DNA of 64,000 bases, taken from contig NZ_RBEE01000012.1 in the NCBI RefSeq assembly GCF_003725795.1, positions 248,001-312,000 on the forward strand. Direction: 5' to 3'. This DNA is from Pedobacter jejuensis. Its GTDB lineage: Bacteria > Bacteroidota > Bacteroidia > Sphingobacteriales > Sphingobacteriaceae. Position numbers and translations under genes: made by a program. The notes beneath the pieces are model-generated. The model saw only the letters and a list, made by a program, of their open reading frames with translations. It ran no database searches and was not told the origin of the DNA. This document shows positions 45,946 to 55,246 of the stretch, piece by piece; position 1 is the stretch's first letter; each line of letters begins with the position of its first letter.

Positions 45946-45952
45946 ATTAGGT

Positions 45953-47545
45953 TTAAAATTTATGGCGAGGAGTTTTAACCATTCCTTTAAAACTATTTTG
46001 ATCTAAGCTTTCTGAAACTTCCTTAGTTTCTGCAACCGATAATTTTGATTGTAGTGATGCAGATTGTGTACTTAAACTTCCCGTTCTAGCTGGTGTGGTT
46101 ACAAAATTTCCGTTTTTTGGGTATAGTAAGGCGTAAGATAATAAAGTTTCCGTTTCATCTCCCCAAGCTTTGGTTAAATCTTCAAACGCGTCTTTATCAA
46201 CGGTTAAACCAGCATAATAACCACCTGTACCTGATTGATTTTTAGTTTCAAACTCGGGAATATACATATCAACCTTATCAATTTTAATTGGAAAAAAGCC
46301 AACTGGTTTACCATAAGTTGTTGTGCCGATTAACTTTACATCCATTACAGGTTTTAGGCTGTTTACGGTTAACTCACTTGCAGAAGCTGTAGCGCCTGTT
46401 ACTATAAAATAAACCCTGCTTAAATTTAGTGTACCCGATTTGGCGAATTTTTCAATATTATCTGATGAGGTAGATGAATAATCCAAATCTGCATAGGTTG
46501 CATATTTACCGTTTATGCCACTTGTAAAAGTTTGGAGTTTACCTTGGTCATCAGTTAAAGGTTGCTGAGCCAAAATAGAGGCCTTTCTTTGAGTAGCCGT
46601 TAAATTTTGCAGAAAGGTATTATAATAGGTTGTGTACATCACATTTCCATTCTGTGCAGCAGGAGCTAAAATATTTATCAACTGAGTTGCTGTGCTAACG
46701 TATCCGCCACCATTATACCTTAAATCTACAATAAGCTCAGTAACGCCTTGGCTTGCAAAATTTGAAAAAGCCGAATTTATTGCAGCTGAGGCATTATTGG
46801 TAAAGCTATTAAATACAATATAACCAACCTTTTTAGTGCCGGCGGTGTAAACTCCGGTATATAAAATCGGATTGACCGTATAGGTGGCTCTTGTTACCGT
46901 AACACTTTTAGAAACTCCTGCTAAATCTGTAAAAGTTAAACTTATACTAGCGTTTGTACCGAATAAAGCATCGTTTAGAAAGGTAAGGTTGTTTGATGTA
47001 TAGGAAAGCGAAGTTCTGCCATTTACGGCGGTGATTTTGCAACCCCTTGTTAAGCCTTGCTGACTAGCTGGAGAATTCGGATAGACATATTTTACCCGCA
47101 AATCGGTTAATGTATTATAATCTGCAGAAAAACCATAATCGTTTTCTGTACCATTTACATCTGCCTTCAAAGAAGCTTTTTTACCCGTAGTACCGTAATC
47201 AAAAAACGAATATTTTGGAGATGTGCTATTGCTTACGTACTCGTAAGGCCGGCCTGTAGTCGGATTTAGCGAGTACTGCGTTAAAGCATATAATTCTGTT
47301 TCGTTTGAACTAAAGCTTCTGGGTTTAAATGCATCGTAAGTTGGTAAGGATGTATTCCAATAATACAATTCTTTGGCATACAAAAAGATAGAATCCTTAG
47401 TAAGCTCATCTCTTGTACCTGTAATAGTGGTAACTGGTGGCACTGGAGGTACTACAGGTGCTGGATCACTTTTTTTACAGCCAAAGGTTATAGAAACAAA
47501 TGCGATTAAAACCGCTGAAAAATATTTTATGCGCTGTGGTATCAT
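45953..47545 (-). CDS. S41-family serine peptidase lipoprotein with PDZ domain
   Basis: 530 residues. The lipobox is TFGC with Cys23. Residues 24-45 are Pro/Thr/Val linker, followed by an N-terminal S41 cap domain. A PDZ-like domain lies around 125-205 (LRVKYVYPNSPASQQGLTRG, then KITAVNGRTSL). The catalytic core has VDLRYNGGGYV and TGATASASELTVNSL, the latter holding the nucleophilic Ser of the Ser-Lys dyad (Lys in TYGKPVG). The family cleaves proteins near their C-termini in the periplasm. Anchoring by lipid suggests an outer or inner membrane location facing the periplasm or outside. Confidence 0.9.
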   Translation of the reverse strand: MIPQRIKYFSAVLIAFVSITFGCKKSDPAPVVPPVPPVTTITGTRDELTKDSIFLYAKELYYWNTSLPTYDAFKPRSFSSNETELYALTQYSLNPTTGRPYEYVSNSTSPKYSFFDYGTTGKKASLKADVNGTENDYGFSADYNTLTDLRVKYVYPNSPASQQGLTRGCKITAVNGRTSLSYTSNNLTFLNDALFGTNASISLTFTDLAGVSKSVTVTRATYTVNPILYTGVYTAGTKKVGYIVFNSFTNNASAAINSAFSNFASQGVTELIVDLRYNGGGYVSTATQLINILAPAAQNGNVMYTTYYNTFLQNLTATQRKASILAQQPLTDDQGKLQTFTSGINGKYATYADLDYSSTSSDNIEKFAKSGTLNLSRVYFIVTGATASASELTVNSLKPVMDVKLIGTTTYGKPVGFFPIKIDKVDMYIPEFETKNQSGTGGYYAGLTVDKDAFEDLTKAWGDETETLLSYALLYPKNGNFVTTPARTGSLSTQSASLQSKLSVAETKEVSESLDQNSFKGMVKTPRHKF

Positions 47546-48033
47546 AACGGACGATAATCAAATTTATAAAATGGTATATACGTTTAAACTTGGTTAAAAG
47601 TTTAGGCAAAAGGTATTTACCAAATAATACGTGTACTAATTTAAACTTATAATTTTAAATAGTTGCCGAAGTTTTGTTAAATGCAAAAATTTAACGTTTA
47701 AAACAGAAGACCTTTCATTGCTGAAAGGCCTTCGCTGTAACAAATAGGGATGTTTAATGCCACAGGTTATTTCAGTCCTTCTACCAACTGAAAATATTTT
47801 ATGATGTTTAACACAATCAAATAAATTTTAAAAAAATCGGCGAAATGCCGTTTTCTTAATTTTAAATCGTTCAACTGAAATAAATATAAAAATTAAATAA
47901 ATTTTGATTTGTTAAAGTAGATGTAGGGCCTTATTTAGTCGATAATTGATGACCTTCTGAAGATTAGTATCACAAAATACAGAACATTTCAACTCAAATT
48001 TTGACTGGGCTGCAAAGACAAAAGCTAACAACC
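47546..48033. other. Intergenic stretch with a hairpin and a tRNA-Phe-like fragment
   Basis: At 47706-47733 a 12-bp stem with one mismatch (GAAGACCTTTCA/TGAAAGGCCTTC) resembles the tRNA-Phe terminator hairpin. At 47768-47792 the string TTCAGTCCTTCTACCAACTG matches the anticodon-to-D-arm part of tRNA-Phe with a 4-base deletion. The rest is AT-rich without a gene. Confidence 0.4.
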
Positions 48034-48064
48034 AAAAAAAGCCATTCATATAGAATAGCTTTTT
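48034..48064 (-). terminator. Terminator of the left tRNA-Phe gene
   Basis: On the minus strand, AAAAAGCTATTC pairs with GAATGGCTTTTT (one G-T pair) across a five-base loop, followed by T's. It lies 10 bases after the tRNA 3' end. Confidence 0.7.
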
Positions 48065-48073
48065 GTTAGAAAG

Positions 48074-48146
48074 TGGTGCCACCTGGATTCGAACCAGGGA
48101 CACAAGGATTTTCAGTCCTTTGCTCTACCGACTGAGCTATGGCACC
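48074..48146 (-). tRNA. tRNA-Phe (GAA)
   Basis: 73 bases. The acceptor stem is GGTGCCA with TGGCACC, the D arm GCTCAGTCGGTAGAGC, the anticodon stem-loop AAGGA-CTGAAAA-TCCTT with anticodon GAA, and the T arm CCCTGGTTCGAATCCAGG, discriminator A. CCA is not encoded. It is identical to the copy at 48268-48340. Confidence 0.95.
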
Positions 48147-48232
48147 TCCCATTTGGGATTGCAAATGTAGTATCTTTTTTTTCAAATGCAATAAACCTGT
48201 AAAATATTTAGCAAAAAAAATGCCTTTAAACC

Positions 48233-48262
48233 AAAAAAGCCTTTCATTTCTGAAAGGCTTTT
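48233..48262 (-). terminator. Terminator of the right tRNA-Phe gene
   Basis: On the minus strand AAAAGCCTTTCA pairs perfectly with TGAAAGGCTTTT around a GAAA loop and is followed by T's; it starts 6 bases after the tRNA. Confidence 0.8.
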
Positions 48263-48267
48263 GGAAG

Positions 48268-48340
48268 TGGTGCCACCTGGATTCGAACCAGGGACACAAG
48301 GATTTTCAGTCCTTTGCTCTACCGACTGAGCTATGGCACC
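48268..48340 (-). tRNA. tRNA-Phe (GAA), second copy
   Basis: Identical in sequence to the tRNA at 48074-48146, 194 bases away on the same strand, with anticodon GAA and no encoded CCA. Its upstream region carries a promoter (48356-48385). Part of the flanking sequence (TTTGGGATTGCAAATGTAG) is shared between both copies, so the duplication covers tRNA, promoter element and terminator. Confidence 0.95.
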
Positions 48341-48355
48341 ATCCGTTTGGGATTG

Positions 48356-48385
48356 CAAATGTAGTGTTCTTTTTCTAAAAGCAAA
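48356..48385 (-). promoter_or_regulatory. Promoter of the right tRNA-Phe gene
   Basis: On the minus strand TTTG (48385-48382), 18 bases, then TACATTTG (48363-48356), a Bacteroidota promoter ending 15 bases before the tRNA 5' end. The TACATTTG box is repeated before the left copy (48169-48162), but its TTTG box is not at the right distance. Confidence 0.6.
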
Positions 48386-48571
48386 ATTTTATTTTAAAAT
48401 AGCACATGTATTGCTGATAATCAATTTGTTAATTTTTATATGCGTTTCTAAATAACAGATACAATAAAATTTAGAATCAATACAAACTATCATATTTTTA
48501 AATTATTTTATGCATGCATAGTAATTTATTCAAATTAAATATCCTAATTTAGCGTTATTAAGCTATAAAAT

Positions 48572-49867
48572 ATGGTAAGCCAAATTATATTTCTGATTTT
48601 AACACTAGCAGCTATTGCGCTATTTACAGTTAATTTTCGAAAAATTATTCGCAATATCCGATTGGGTAAAGATGTAAATCGTAACGACCAGCCTACAAAA
48701 AGATTCATCACCATGATGCGGGTTGCATTCGGTCAATCTAAAATGATTGTTCGTCCAATCCCAGCTATATTACACTTCTTTGTTTATGCTGGCTTTGTAA
48801 TTATCAATATTGAAGTATTAGAAATCATGATTGACGGGCTTTTTGGCACTCACCGTGTTTTCCATGGTTTAGGCGGCTTATATGATTTTTTAATTGGCTC
48901 ATTCGAAGTGCTTGCTTTTACAGTTTTGCTTGCTTGCGTAATCTTCTTTATCCGAAGGAATATTTTAAACATGAAACGCTTCAAAGGTGTAGAAATGACT
49001 GCTTGGCCAAAATCTGATGCCAATTACATTTTAATCATTGAAATTTTATTAATGTCTGCATTTTTAATAATGAATGCAGCCGACGCAAAACTTCAAACAT
49101 TAGGTGCAGGCCATTATATTACTGCTGGTTCATTCCCGGTAAGTCAGTTTTTAATACCTTTATTGCCAAATACCGAAAATGCCTTGATTATATTGGAGCG
49201 CAGTTGTTGGTGGTTTCACATTGCAGGTATTTTAGCTTTTTTGAATTACCTACCCTATTCGAAACATTTTCACATTTTGTTTGCCTTTCCAAATACATAC
49301 TATTCTAATTTAGAGCCAAAAGGTGAATTTACAAATATGGCTTCGGTTACTAATGAAGTTAAAGCCATGCTCGATCCATCTTTTGTACCTGCTGAAACTG
49401 AGCCAGGAAAATTTGGCGCTAAAGATGCAACCGACTTAAGTTGGGTAAACTTGATGAATGCTTACACTTGTACTGAATGCGGACGTTGTACTTCGGTTTG
49501 TCCGGCAAACATTACAGGTAAACTTTTATCTCCCCGAAAAATAATGATGGATACCCGCGACAGAATTACTGAAGTTGGTAAAAATATCGACAAGCATGGT
49601 GTTGGTCATGATGACGGAAAAGCTTTATTGGATGATTACATTAGCAGGGAAGAAATTTGGGCTTGTACCAGTTGCAATGCCTGTGTAGAAGCTTGCCCAG
49701 TTAACATAGATCCCTTACAAATTATTATGGAGTTACGTAGATTTGCTGTAATGGAAGAATCACAAGCACCTGCGAGCATAAATGCAATGATGGGAAATAT
49801 AGAAAATAACCAGGCGCCATGGAAATACTCACCTGCAGACCGATTCAACTGGGCAGAAGGAAACTAG
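48572..49867 (+). CDS. Membrane-bound 4Fe-4S oxidoreductase (HdrD/E-like)
   Basis: 431 residues. The N-terminal 250 have about five to six membrane segments of the nitrate-reductase-gamma type, with His residues that could bind haem. The C-terminal part has two 4Fe-4S motifs: CTECGRCTSVCPAN (about 303-316) and CTSCNACVEACPVN (about 368-381). The protein probably passes electrons from or to quinone to the soluble subunit encoded next (49991-50779). The natural electron donor is unknown. The intervening 120 bases hold a TTGATAC-type repeat. Confidence 0.88.
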   Translation: MVSQIIFLILTLAAIALFTVNFRKIIRNIRLGKDVNRNDQPTKRFITMMRVAFGQSKMIVRPIPAILHFFVYAGFVIINIEVLEIMIDGLFGTHRVFHGLGGLYDFLIGSFEVLAFTVLLACVIFFIRRNILNMKRFKGVEMTAWPKSDANYILIIEILLMSAFLIMNAADAKLQTLGAGHYITAGSFPVSQFLIPLLPNTENALIILERSCWWFHIAGILAFLNYLPYSKHFHILFAFPNTYYSNLEPKGEFTNMASVTNEVKAMLDPSFVPAETEPGKFGAKDATDLSWVNLMNAYTCTECGRCTSVCPANITGKLLSPRKIMMDTRDRITEVGKNIDKHGVGHDDGKALLDDYISREEIWACTSCNACVEACPVNIDPLQIIMELRRFAVMEESQAPASINAMMGNIENNQAPWKYSPADRFNWAEGN

Positions 49868-49908
49868 ATTAATAAATAAAAAAACTGAACACGGCATCAA
49901 ATCTTGAA

Positions 49909-49987
49909 ACTCGCTACTTGATACTTGATACTTGATACTCGATACTTGATACTAATTACTCGATACTAACTACAAATACTCGATACT
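49909..49987. repeat. Short tandem TTGATAC/TCGATAC repeat
   Basis: About nine imperfect copies of a 7-to-10-base unit (CTTGATA, CTCGATA, TACTAATTACTCGATAC) fill the gap up to the ATG of the next gene. Because of this, the ribosome-binding region of that gene is inside the repeat. Confidence 0.7.
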
Positions 49988-49990
49988 AAA

Positions 49991-50779
49991 ATGGAATTTA
50001 AAGTCCCAACAATGGCCGAATTAATGGCTGCAGGAGAAGAACCTGAAATCTTATTTTGGGTAGGTTGTGCTGGAAGTTACGATGAGCGGGCACAGAAAAT
50101 TACCCGCGACATTTGTAAAATCCTGCATCACGTTGGAATAAAATATGCTGTTTTAGGCACTGAGGAAAGTTGTACTGGTGATCCTGCAAAAAGAGCTGGA
50201 AATGAATTTCTGTTTCAAATGCAAGCCATGACTAACATTGAGGTACTAAATGCCTACAACATAAAAAAGATTGTTACAGGTTGTCCTCATTGCTTTAACA
50301 CCATTAAAAACGAATATCCCGGTTTAGGCGGTAGTTACGATGTAATTCACCACACGCAATTAATACAGGATTTAATTAACGATGGCAAGTTAAAAGCCGA
50401 AGGTGGAGAAAGCTTCAAAGGCAGAAAAATTACTTATCACGATCCTTGTTATCTTGGTCGTGCAAATGGAATTTACGAAGCGCCAAGAAAAGCACTAGAA
50501 GTATTGGATGCCGAATTGGTTGAGATGAAACGTTGCAAAAGTAACGGACTTTGCTGTGGCGCTGGTGGAGCACAAATGTTTAAAGAACCTGAAAAAGGAA
50601 ACAAAGATATTAATGTAGAGCGCATTGATGAAGCATTACAGACTAACCCGCAAGTTATTGCAGCAGGTTGCCCTTTTTGTATGACGATGTTAAGCGATGG
50701 AGTTAAATTAAAAGATAAAGAACAAGAGGTTAAGGTTTTAGACATTGCAGAAATTACAGCAAGGGCAAATGGATTGTAA
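49991..50779 (+). CDS. Cysteine-rich CCG-domain oxidoreductase subunit
   Basis: 262 residues with two CCG domains: the first centres on GCAGSYDERA and GCPHCFNTIKNEYP, the second on HDPCYLGRANGIYEAPRK, LCCGAGGAQM and GCPFCMTML. CCG domains bind unusual Fe-S clusters and occur in HdrB, GlpC and LutA-type subunits. It probably forms a complex with the membrane Fe-S protein upstream. The substrate is not evident, and glycolate, lactate or thiol chemistry are all possible. Confidence 0.87.
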   Translation: MEFKVPTMAELMAAGEEPEILFWVGCAGSYDERAQKITRDICKILHHVGIKYAVLGTEESCTGDPAKRAGNEFLFQMQAMTNIEVLNAYNIKKIVTGCPHCFNTIKNEYPGLGGSYDVIHHTQLIQDLINDGKLKAEGGESFKGRKITYHDPCYLGRANGIYEAPRKALEVLDAELVEMKRCKSNGLCCGAGGAQMFKEPEKGNKDINVERIDEALQTNPQVIAAGCPFCMTMLSDGVKLKDKEQEVKVLDIAEITARANGL

Positions 50780-50788
50780 TTTATAAAC

Positions 50789-51253
50789 TTAAGGCTTGGT
50801 AATCTTTGTTAAGTTTTCTCTGATTTGATTTAAATCTTCGGCTTCAATATTTTTTAATGGAATAACTACACAGGTTCCCATCGAATCTACATCGCCCTTT
50901 TTATCATTGTAAGTTTGTACAATAACATCATCATTTTTGGTTCTTAAATATAACTGACCGGATGTAGTTGTTCCGTAGTAATCCAAATCCTTAAACTTAG
51001 CGAGTTTAAAAGCAAAATATTCTATTTTTCCATTCGTAAAATAGCGTTTATATCTGCAGAATCCATTGTTGGTAAAATTTAGTTCATACTTCTTCACTAC
51101 ACTATTTTCCTGACTAAAATCATAGTGGTCGCTAAAGCTTTTCTGTAAAAATGAAGTATAATCTTCCAACGTATCGTTGAGGGAAAAAGCTGTCAAAAAC
51201 AAACAAAAGGCAGGAATTAAAAGTAATTTCAAGCAGAATGTAAACTTTTTCAT
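50789..51253 (-). CDS. Exported protein of unknown function
   Basis: 154 residues with a signal peptide (hydrophobic stretch 8-24, cleavage near TAFS). The mature part is mostly beta with many aromatic residues (YKRYFTNGKIEYFAFKLAKF). No known domain; it converges with the oxidoreductase gene, 9 bases from its stop. It could be a small periplasmic or outer-membrane-linked protein. Confidence 0.6.
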   Translation of the reverse strand: MKKFTFCLKLLLIPAFCLFLTAFSLNDTLEDYTSFLQKSFSDHYDFSQENSVVKKYELNFTNNGFCRYKRYFTNGKIEYFAFKLAKFKDLDYYGTTTSGQLYLRTKNDDVIVQTYNDKKGDVDSMGTCVVIPLKNIEAEDLNQIRENLTKITKP

Positions 51254-51303
51254 AGGGAAAGCAGTTTGATGATAACAAGTTAATTAAATTGATAAATTTG
51301 TTT

Positions 51304-51783
51304 ATGATTTTTTCTCCACAATCCAGGGTTTGGATATATCAAAGCAACCGAAAGTTCACTTCTACCGAAGAAGTAGAAATTCTGCAAAAACTCGAAGCGT
51401 TTACTAGTCAATGGAAAGCACATGGAAACGAATTGCTGGCAAAAGCAGAAATCAGGTATGGCTTTTTTATTATTTTAACCGTTGATGAAAGTCAGGCTAA
51501 CGTTACTGGTTGTTCTATTGATAGTTCGGTGAGAATTATTAAAGATATTGAACTCGCTTATCAGGTCGATTTATTTAATCGCTTTAACATTGCTTATAAA
51601 ATTGATAATGAAGTACACGTTCAAGGTAAAGAAGATTTTGAAACATTGGTAAATATCAAAAATGTAACGCCTGAAACCATTGTTTTTAACAACATGGTTC
51701 AAAATTTAGATGAATTGCAAACCAAGTGGGAAGTTCCATTTAAGAATAGCTGGCATGCCTCAGTATTTGCGCATTTACTGTAA
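51304..51783 (+). CDS. Conserved Bacteroidota cytoplasmic protein of unknown function
   Basis: 159 residues from ATG 51304 (an in-frame TTG at 51289 would add five residues). It starts MIFSPQSRVWIYQSNRKFTS, then KLEAFTSQWKAHGNELLAKA, and holds a GCSIDSSVRIIKDIE string. The same pattern is widespread in Bacteroidota and is often labelled 'ABC transporter ATPase' in databases, but there is no Walker motif, so that name is not supported. The role is unknown. Confidence 0.75.
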   Translation: MIFSPQSRVWIYQSNRKFTSTEEVEILQKLEAFTSQWKAHGNELLAKAEIRYGFFIILTVDESQANVTGCSIDSSVRIIKDIELAYQVDLFNRFNIAYKIDNEVHVQGKEDFETLVNIKNVTPETIVFNNMVQNLDELQTKWEVPFKNSWHASVFAHLL

Positions 51784-51876
51784 AATGTTTTTAAGTAAAT
51801 CTTTATTTAAATAATTTTACGGCAGCAAACAATATTGTTTATAAAAGCTTTATATTACAGATTATAAATAATTTGT

Positions 51877-54297
51877 ATGGCACGTTGGCTTAAAATTTCA
51901 TTAAGAATTTTATCTATTTTTATCGGTCTGATTATTGTAATCTGGCTTGCTGGTGCATTTTACATCAATCGAAATAAAAAAGAAATTCTTGCATCAATAC
52001 TAGAACAAGCAAATAAAAATCTGAACGGTCAGGTAACTGCGTCTGATATGGAACCAACCTTGTTAAAAGGTTTTCCTGGTATATCTGTATCGTTAAAAAA
52101 TGTTTCGCTTAAAGATAGCTTGGTTAATATTCATAAACACGAACTACTAAAAGCAGAAGATATTGATGTTTCATTAAACGTTTTTTCGTTAATTGCTGGC
52201 AATACAAAAATTAACAGAATTACAATTAATAACGCTTCTGTTTATCTTTTTACCGATAGTAATGGTTACAGCAACACCAATTTATTTAGGAAAAAGAGTA
52301 AAAGTACTGAACCTGAAAAAGGTAATTCCGCGGCATTAGAAGTAAAGAAGATAGATTTTAATAATGTAAATTTTGTTGTAGATAATCAGCAGAAACACAA
52401 ACTTTTCGATTTCGCGATTAACGAAGTGAACGGAAAAATTAATTATCCTGATTCTGGTTGGGTTGGAACAATGAAGTTAAACACTTTGGTTAAAAGCTTC
52501 TCATTTAATACCAAGAGAGGAAGTTTTTTAAAGGATAAAATCTTAAAAGGAACTTTATCATTCCATTACAGCAAGGAAACCGAAGAGGTTACAATCGAGC
52601 CTAAAAGACTTGATATTGGCAAATATCCTTTTACCATCGGCGCTAAAATTAATTTGAAAGAGAAATCTGGAGGTTTTGCAATTAGTATTGCTGTTGATGA
52701 TATTTTATACAAAGATGTGGCTCTACTACTGGCACCAAATATTTCTAGTAAACTACTAAAATTCGGAATAGAAAAACCAGTATCAATCCGCGGTAATATT
52801 ATTGATGATGGAAACCCGGTTCACAAAGACCCTTTAATTAAAGTTGGAATAAAAGTAAGAGATAACGTTGTAACCATCCCAGCCGGAACGCTAACTGCTT
52901 GCAATTTTGATGGCTCTTTTACCAATCAAGATACTGTTGGAGGTACAATTGGTGATGAAAACTCATCTATAAAATTTGTAAAATTAACGGCCAATTATTT
53001 TAATGCGCCTTTAAAGATAGATTTATTTACAGTAAACAACCTGGCTCGCCCTATTGCTACAGGATTGGTTACGTCGCAATTTCCCTTATCCAACCTCAAC
53101 AACTCTATTGGTACAAATGATTTCGAATTTAAAAATGGCACAGCCAATTTAAGTTTATATTGCAAAGCCGATATTGATAATTTCCGGTTCACTAAACCCG
53201 TTTTTTCGGGCAAAATTCAAATAGCCGATGCAGATATTCTATACATCCCACGCAAATTGCATTTGGTTAAAAGTGCCTTGAACATCAATTTCGATCAGAA
53301 TAATTTATCGATAAAAAATGGTCATTTCCAGTTAGGCAAAAGTGAACTGAATGTAGATTGTGATATTGCTAATTTTGCTAATTTGTATTATACCGACCCG
53401 GATAAAATAGTTGTAAACCTTAAAATGTATAGCCCACAGCTTTACCTTAATGAGTTTTTACCATTCTTAGGTCCGAGAGTTGCGCTGAAGAAAGCTAAAT
53501 CAACTGGCCCAACGAAAACGGCGTCAAAGCAGTTAAGCAATGTTTTAGAAGTGTCGAAAATGAATATTCGTTTGGTTGTTGATAAAGCTATTTATGATAA
53601 GTTTACTGCGAAAAATTTAGATGCAGATATTGCACTTCGGGGAGAAGGCATTTATTTCAATAAGATAAGTGTAGCTCATGCAGGTGGCTTACTCAATCTA
53701 AATGGCACGATTATTCAAGAACCAAACTCGAATAATTTCAAACTAAGCTCAAAGATTAGCCATGTAAGTGTTAAAGATTTTTTTTACTCTTTTGATAATT
53801 TCGGACAAAACAGCATTACCAATAAAAACCTGAAAGGTTATTTGTCATCAACGGTAAATATATCGGGCAGAATATCGCAAGCAGGAAAAATCCTTCCAAG
53901 GTCTATAAATGGGAAGGTTATTTTTAACCTTAAAAACGCCGCTTTAGTTAATTTCGAACCATTGGAAAAAGTAGGTAAACTTGCTTTTGCAAATCGCAAT
54001 TTATCAAATATTGAAATCCCGAATTTAGATGGCACTTTAACCGTTAGAGGAGATAAAATAGAAATTAGTCCGATGCAAATTAATTCAAGTGTTTTAAACC
54101 TAAATGTTAAAGGAATTTATGGTTTAACAGCTGGAACCAATATCGAAATGGATATTCCTTTAAGAAATCCGAAAGGAGATGAAAACCTTGACAGAAAACA
54201 AAAACGCGACGCCAGAATGCGAGGTATTGTGTTACACCTAAAAGCCTTTGAAGAAAAGGGTGAATTAAAAGTTAAGTGGAATAGAGATCATGATTAA
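51877..54297 (+). CDS. AsmA-family protein
   Basis: 806 residues. A single N-terminal membrane helix (about 12-30) is followed by the AsmA N-terminal motif (KGFPGISVSLKNVSLKD) and many long beta strands, then an AsmA C-terminal region (SRISQAGK..LPRSINGKVIFNLKNAALVNFEPLEK, GLTAGTNIEMDIPLRNP). Such proteins form a long groove across the periplasm and are linked to lipid transport or outer membrane assembly. The C-terminal tail is Lys/Arg-rich. The gene is followed by an AATGG repeat and has no operon partner. Confidence 0.88.
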   Translation: MARWLKISLRILSIFIGLIIVIWLAGAFYINRNKKEILASILEQANKNLNGQVTASDMEPTLLKGFPGISVSLKNVSLKDSLVNIHKHELLKAEDIDVSLNVFSLIAGNTKINRITINNASVYLFTDSNGYSNTNLFRKKSKSTEPEKGNSAALEVKKIDFNNVNFVVDNQQKHKLFDFAINEVNGKINYPDSGWVGTMKLNTLVKSFSFNTKRGSFLKDKILKGTLSFHYSKETEEVTIEPKRLDIGKYPFTIGAKINLKEKSGGFAISIAVDDILYKDVALLLAPNISSKLLKFGIEKPVSIRGNIIDDGNPVHKDPLIKVGIKVRDNVVTIPAGTLTACNFDGSFTNQDTVGGTIGDENSSIKFVKLTANYFNAPLKIDLFTVNNLARPIATGLVTSQFPLSNLNNSIGTNDFEFKNGTANLSLYCKADIDNFRFTKPVFSGKIQIADADILYIPRKLHLVKSALNINFDQNNLSIKNGHFQLGKSELNVDCDIANFANLYYTDPDKIVVNLKMYSPQLYLNEFLPFLGPRVALKKAKSTGPTKTASKQLSNVLEVSKMNIRLVVDKAIYDKFTAKNLDADIALRGEGIYFNKISVAHAGGLLNLNGTIIQEPNSNNFKLSSKISHVSVKDFFYSFDNFGQNSITNKNLKGYLSSTVNISGRISQAGKILPRSINGKVIFNLKNAALVNFEPLEKVGKLAFANRNLSNIEIPNLDGTLTVRGDKIEISPMQINSSVLNLNVKGIYGLTAGTNIEMDIPLRNPKGDENLDRKQKRDARMRGIVLHLKAFEEKGELKVKWNRDHD

Positions 54298-54395
54298 GGA
54301 TGTAAAATGGATAATGGAACTGAGAAAAAGCTACAGATCCATCTCCCCTTTTAAATATTCCATTTTACATCTTCCATTCTACATCATCCATCCTT
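54296..54395. repeat. GGATGTAAAATGG-type inverted repeat
   Basis: AGGATGTAAAATGGATAATG (54298-54317) faces CCATTTTACATCTTCCATTC (54360-54379) between two convergent genes. It would form a long hairpin in RNA and could stop transcription. It is related to the sequences at 27403 and 55955. Confidence 0.55.
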
Positions 54396-55118
54396 TTAAA
54401 AATCTAACGGCCCAAGCCTCTTCATATTTCTTAAAATTAAGTATTGCCGATGCCTGATGTACGGTGTTGCATTTTTCGGCGACCATCTTCTAGGATTTGG
54501 AAAGCATGCGGCAATTAATGCAGCCTGATTTCGTGTTAATTTAACACACGATTTTCCATAGTATTCTTGAGCAGCGGCTTCCGCACCATAAATCCCATCG
54601 CCCATTTCTATTACATTCAGGTAAACTTCTAGAATGCGTTCTTTACTCCAAAAAATTTCGATTAAAAGTGTAAAGTAAGCTTCGAAACCTTTTCTTATCC
54701 AAGAGCGACCAGGCCATAAAAAAACATTTTTAGCAGTTTGCTGAGAAATGGTACTCCCACCTTTCACTTTTTTCCCTTTGGCATTGCTTGCAAAAGCCTT
54801 TTCTATGGATTTAAAATCAAAACCAATATGTTGAAGAAATAATTGGTCTTCGGCAGATACTGCAGCCCGTTTCATATTATTTGATATATTTTCAAATTTC
54901 ACCCACTTCTTTTCTATTTTAAAAGATTTACCATCTGCTTTACGTTCCAAATTCCGTAGCACCATTAATAACGTAATGGGTGGATTAATAAAACGTAGTG
55001 CAATAACCCAAAATACCGAAACCAGCAAAAAGTAGATAAAAACCTTAGTGGCAATATTTGTCGCTTTTTTGATGAATGGATGCTTGGTTTTTGCTTTTGA
55101 AACTCTAGGTTTTGCCAT
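54396..55118 (-). CDS. mtgA: Monofunctional biosynthetic peptidoglycan transglycosylase
   Basis: 240 residues. A membrane anchor (about 25-50) precedes the GT51 domain: SAEDQLFLQHIGFDF (catalytic Glu), KGGSTISQQTAKNVFLWPGR and RILEVYLNVIEMGDGIYGAEAA. It polymerises lipid II without a transpeptidase domain. A TAACTTTG box (55130-55123) ends only 5 bases before its ATG. Confidence 0.95.
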   Translation of the reverse strand: MAKPRVSKAKTKHPFIKKATNIATKVFIYFLLVSVFWVIALRFINPPITLLMVLRNLERKADGKSFKIEKKWVKFENISNNMKRAAVSAEDQLFLQHIGFDFKSIEKAFASNAKGKKVKGGSTISQQTAKNVFLWPGRSWIRKGFEAYFTLLIEIFWSKERILEVYLNVIEMGDGIYGAEAAAQEYYGKSCVKLTRNQAALIAACFPNPRRWSPKNATPYIRHRQYLILRNMKRLGPLDF

Positions 55119-55246
55119 TTGGCAAAGTTAATAAAATCTTTATCTCATGATAATTTGATAGTAAGGTTAATGACAATTGATCAACCTTATTTAAATGAAT
55201 ATTAAACATATTTGCTTTTCGAACGTTGAATAAATAAAGATTTATT

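Noticed and set aside
48066..48378. Open frames crossing the tRNA-Phe genes
   Set aside because: They translate the tRNAs and their terminators; no independent support.
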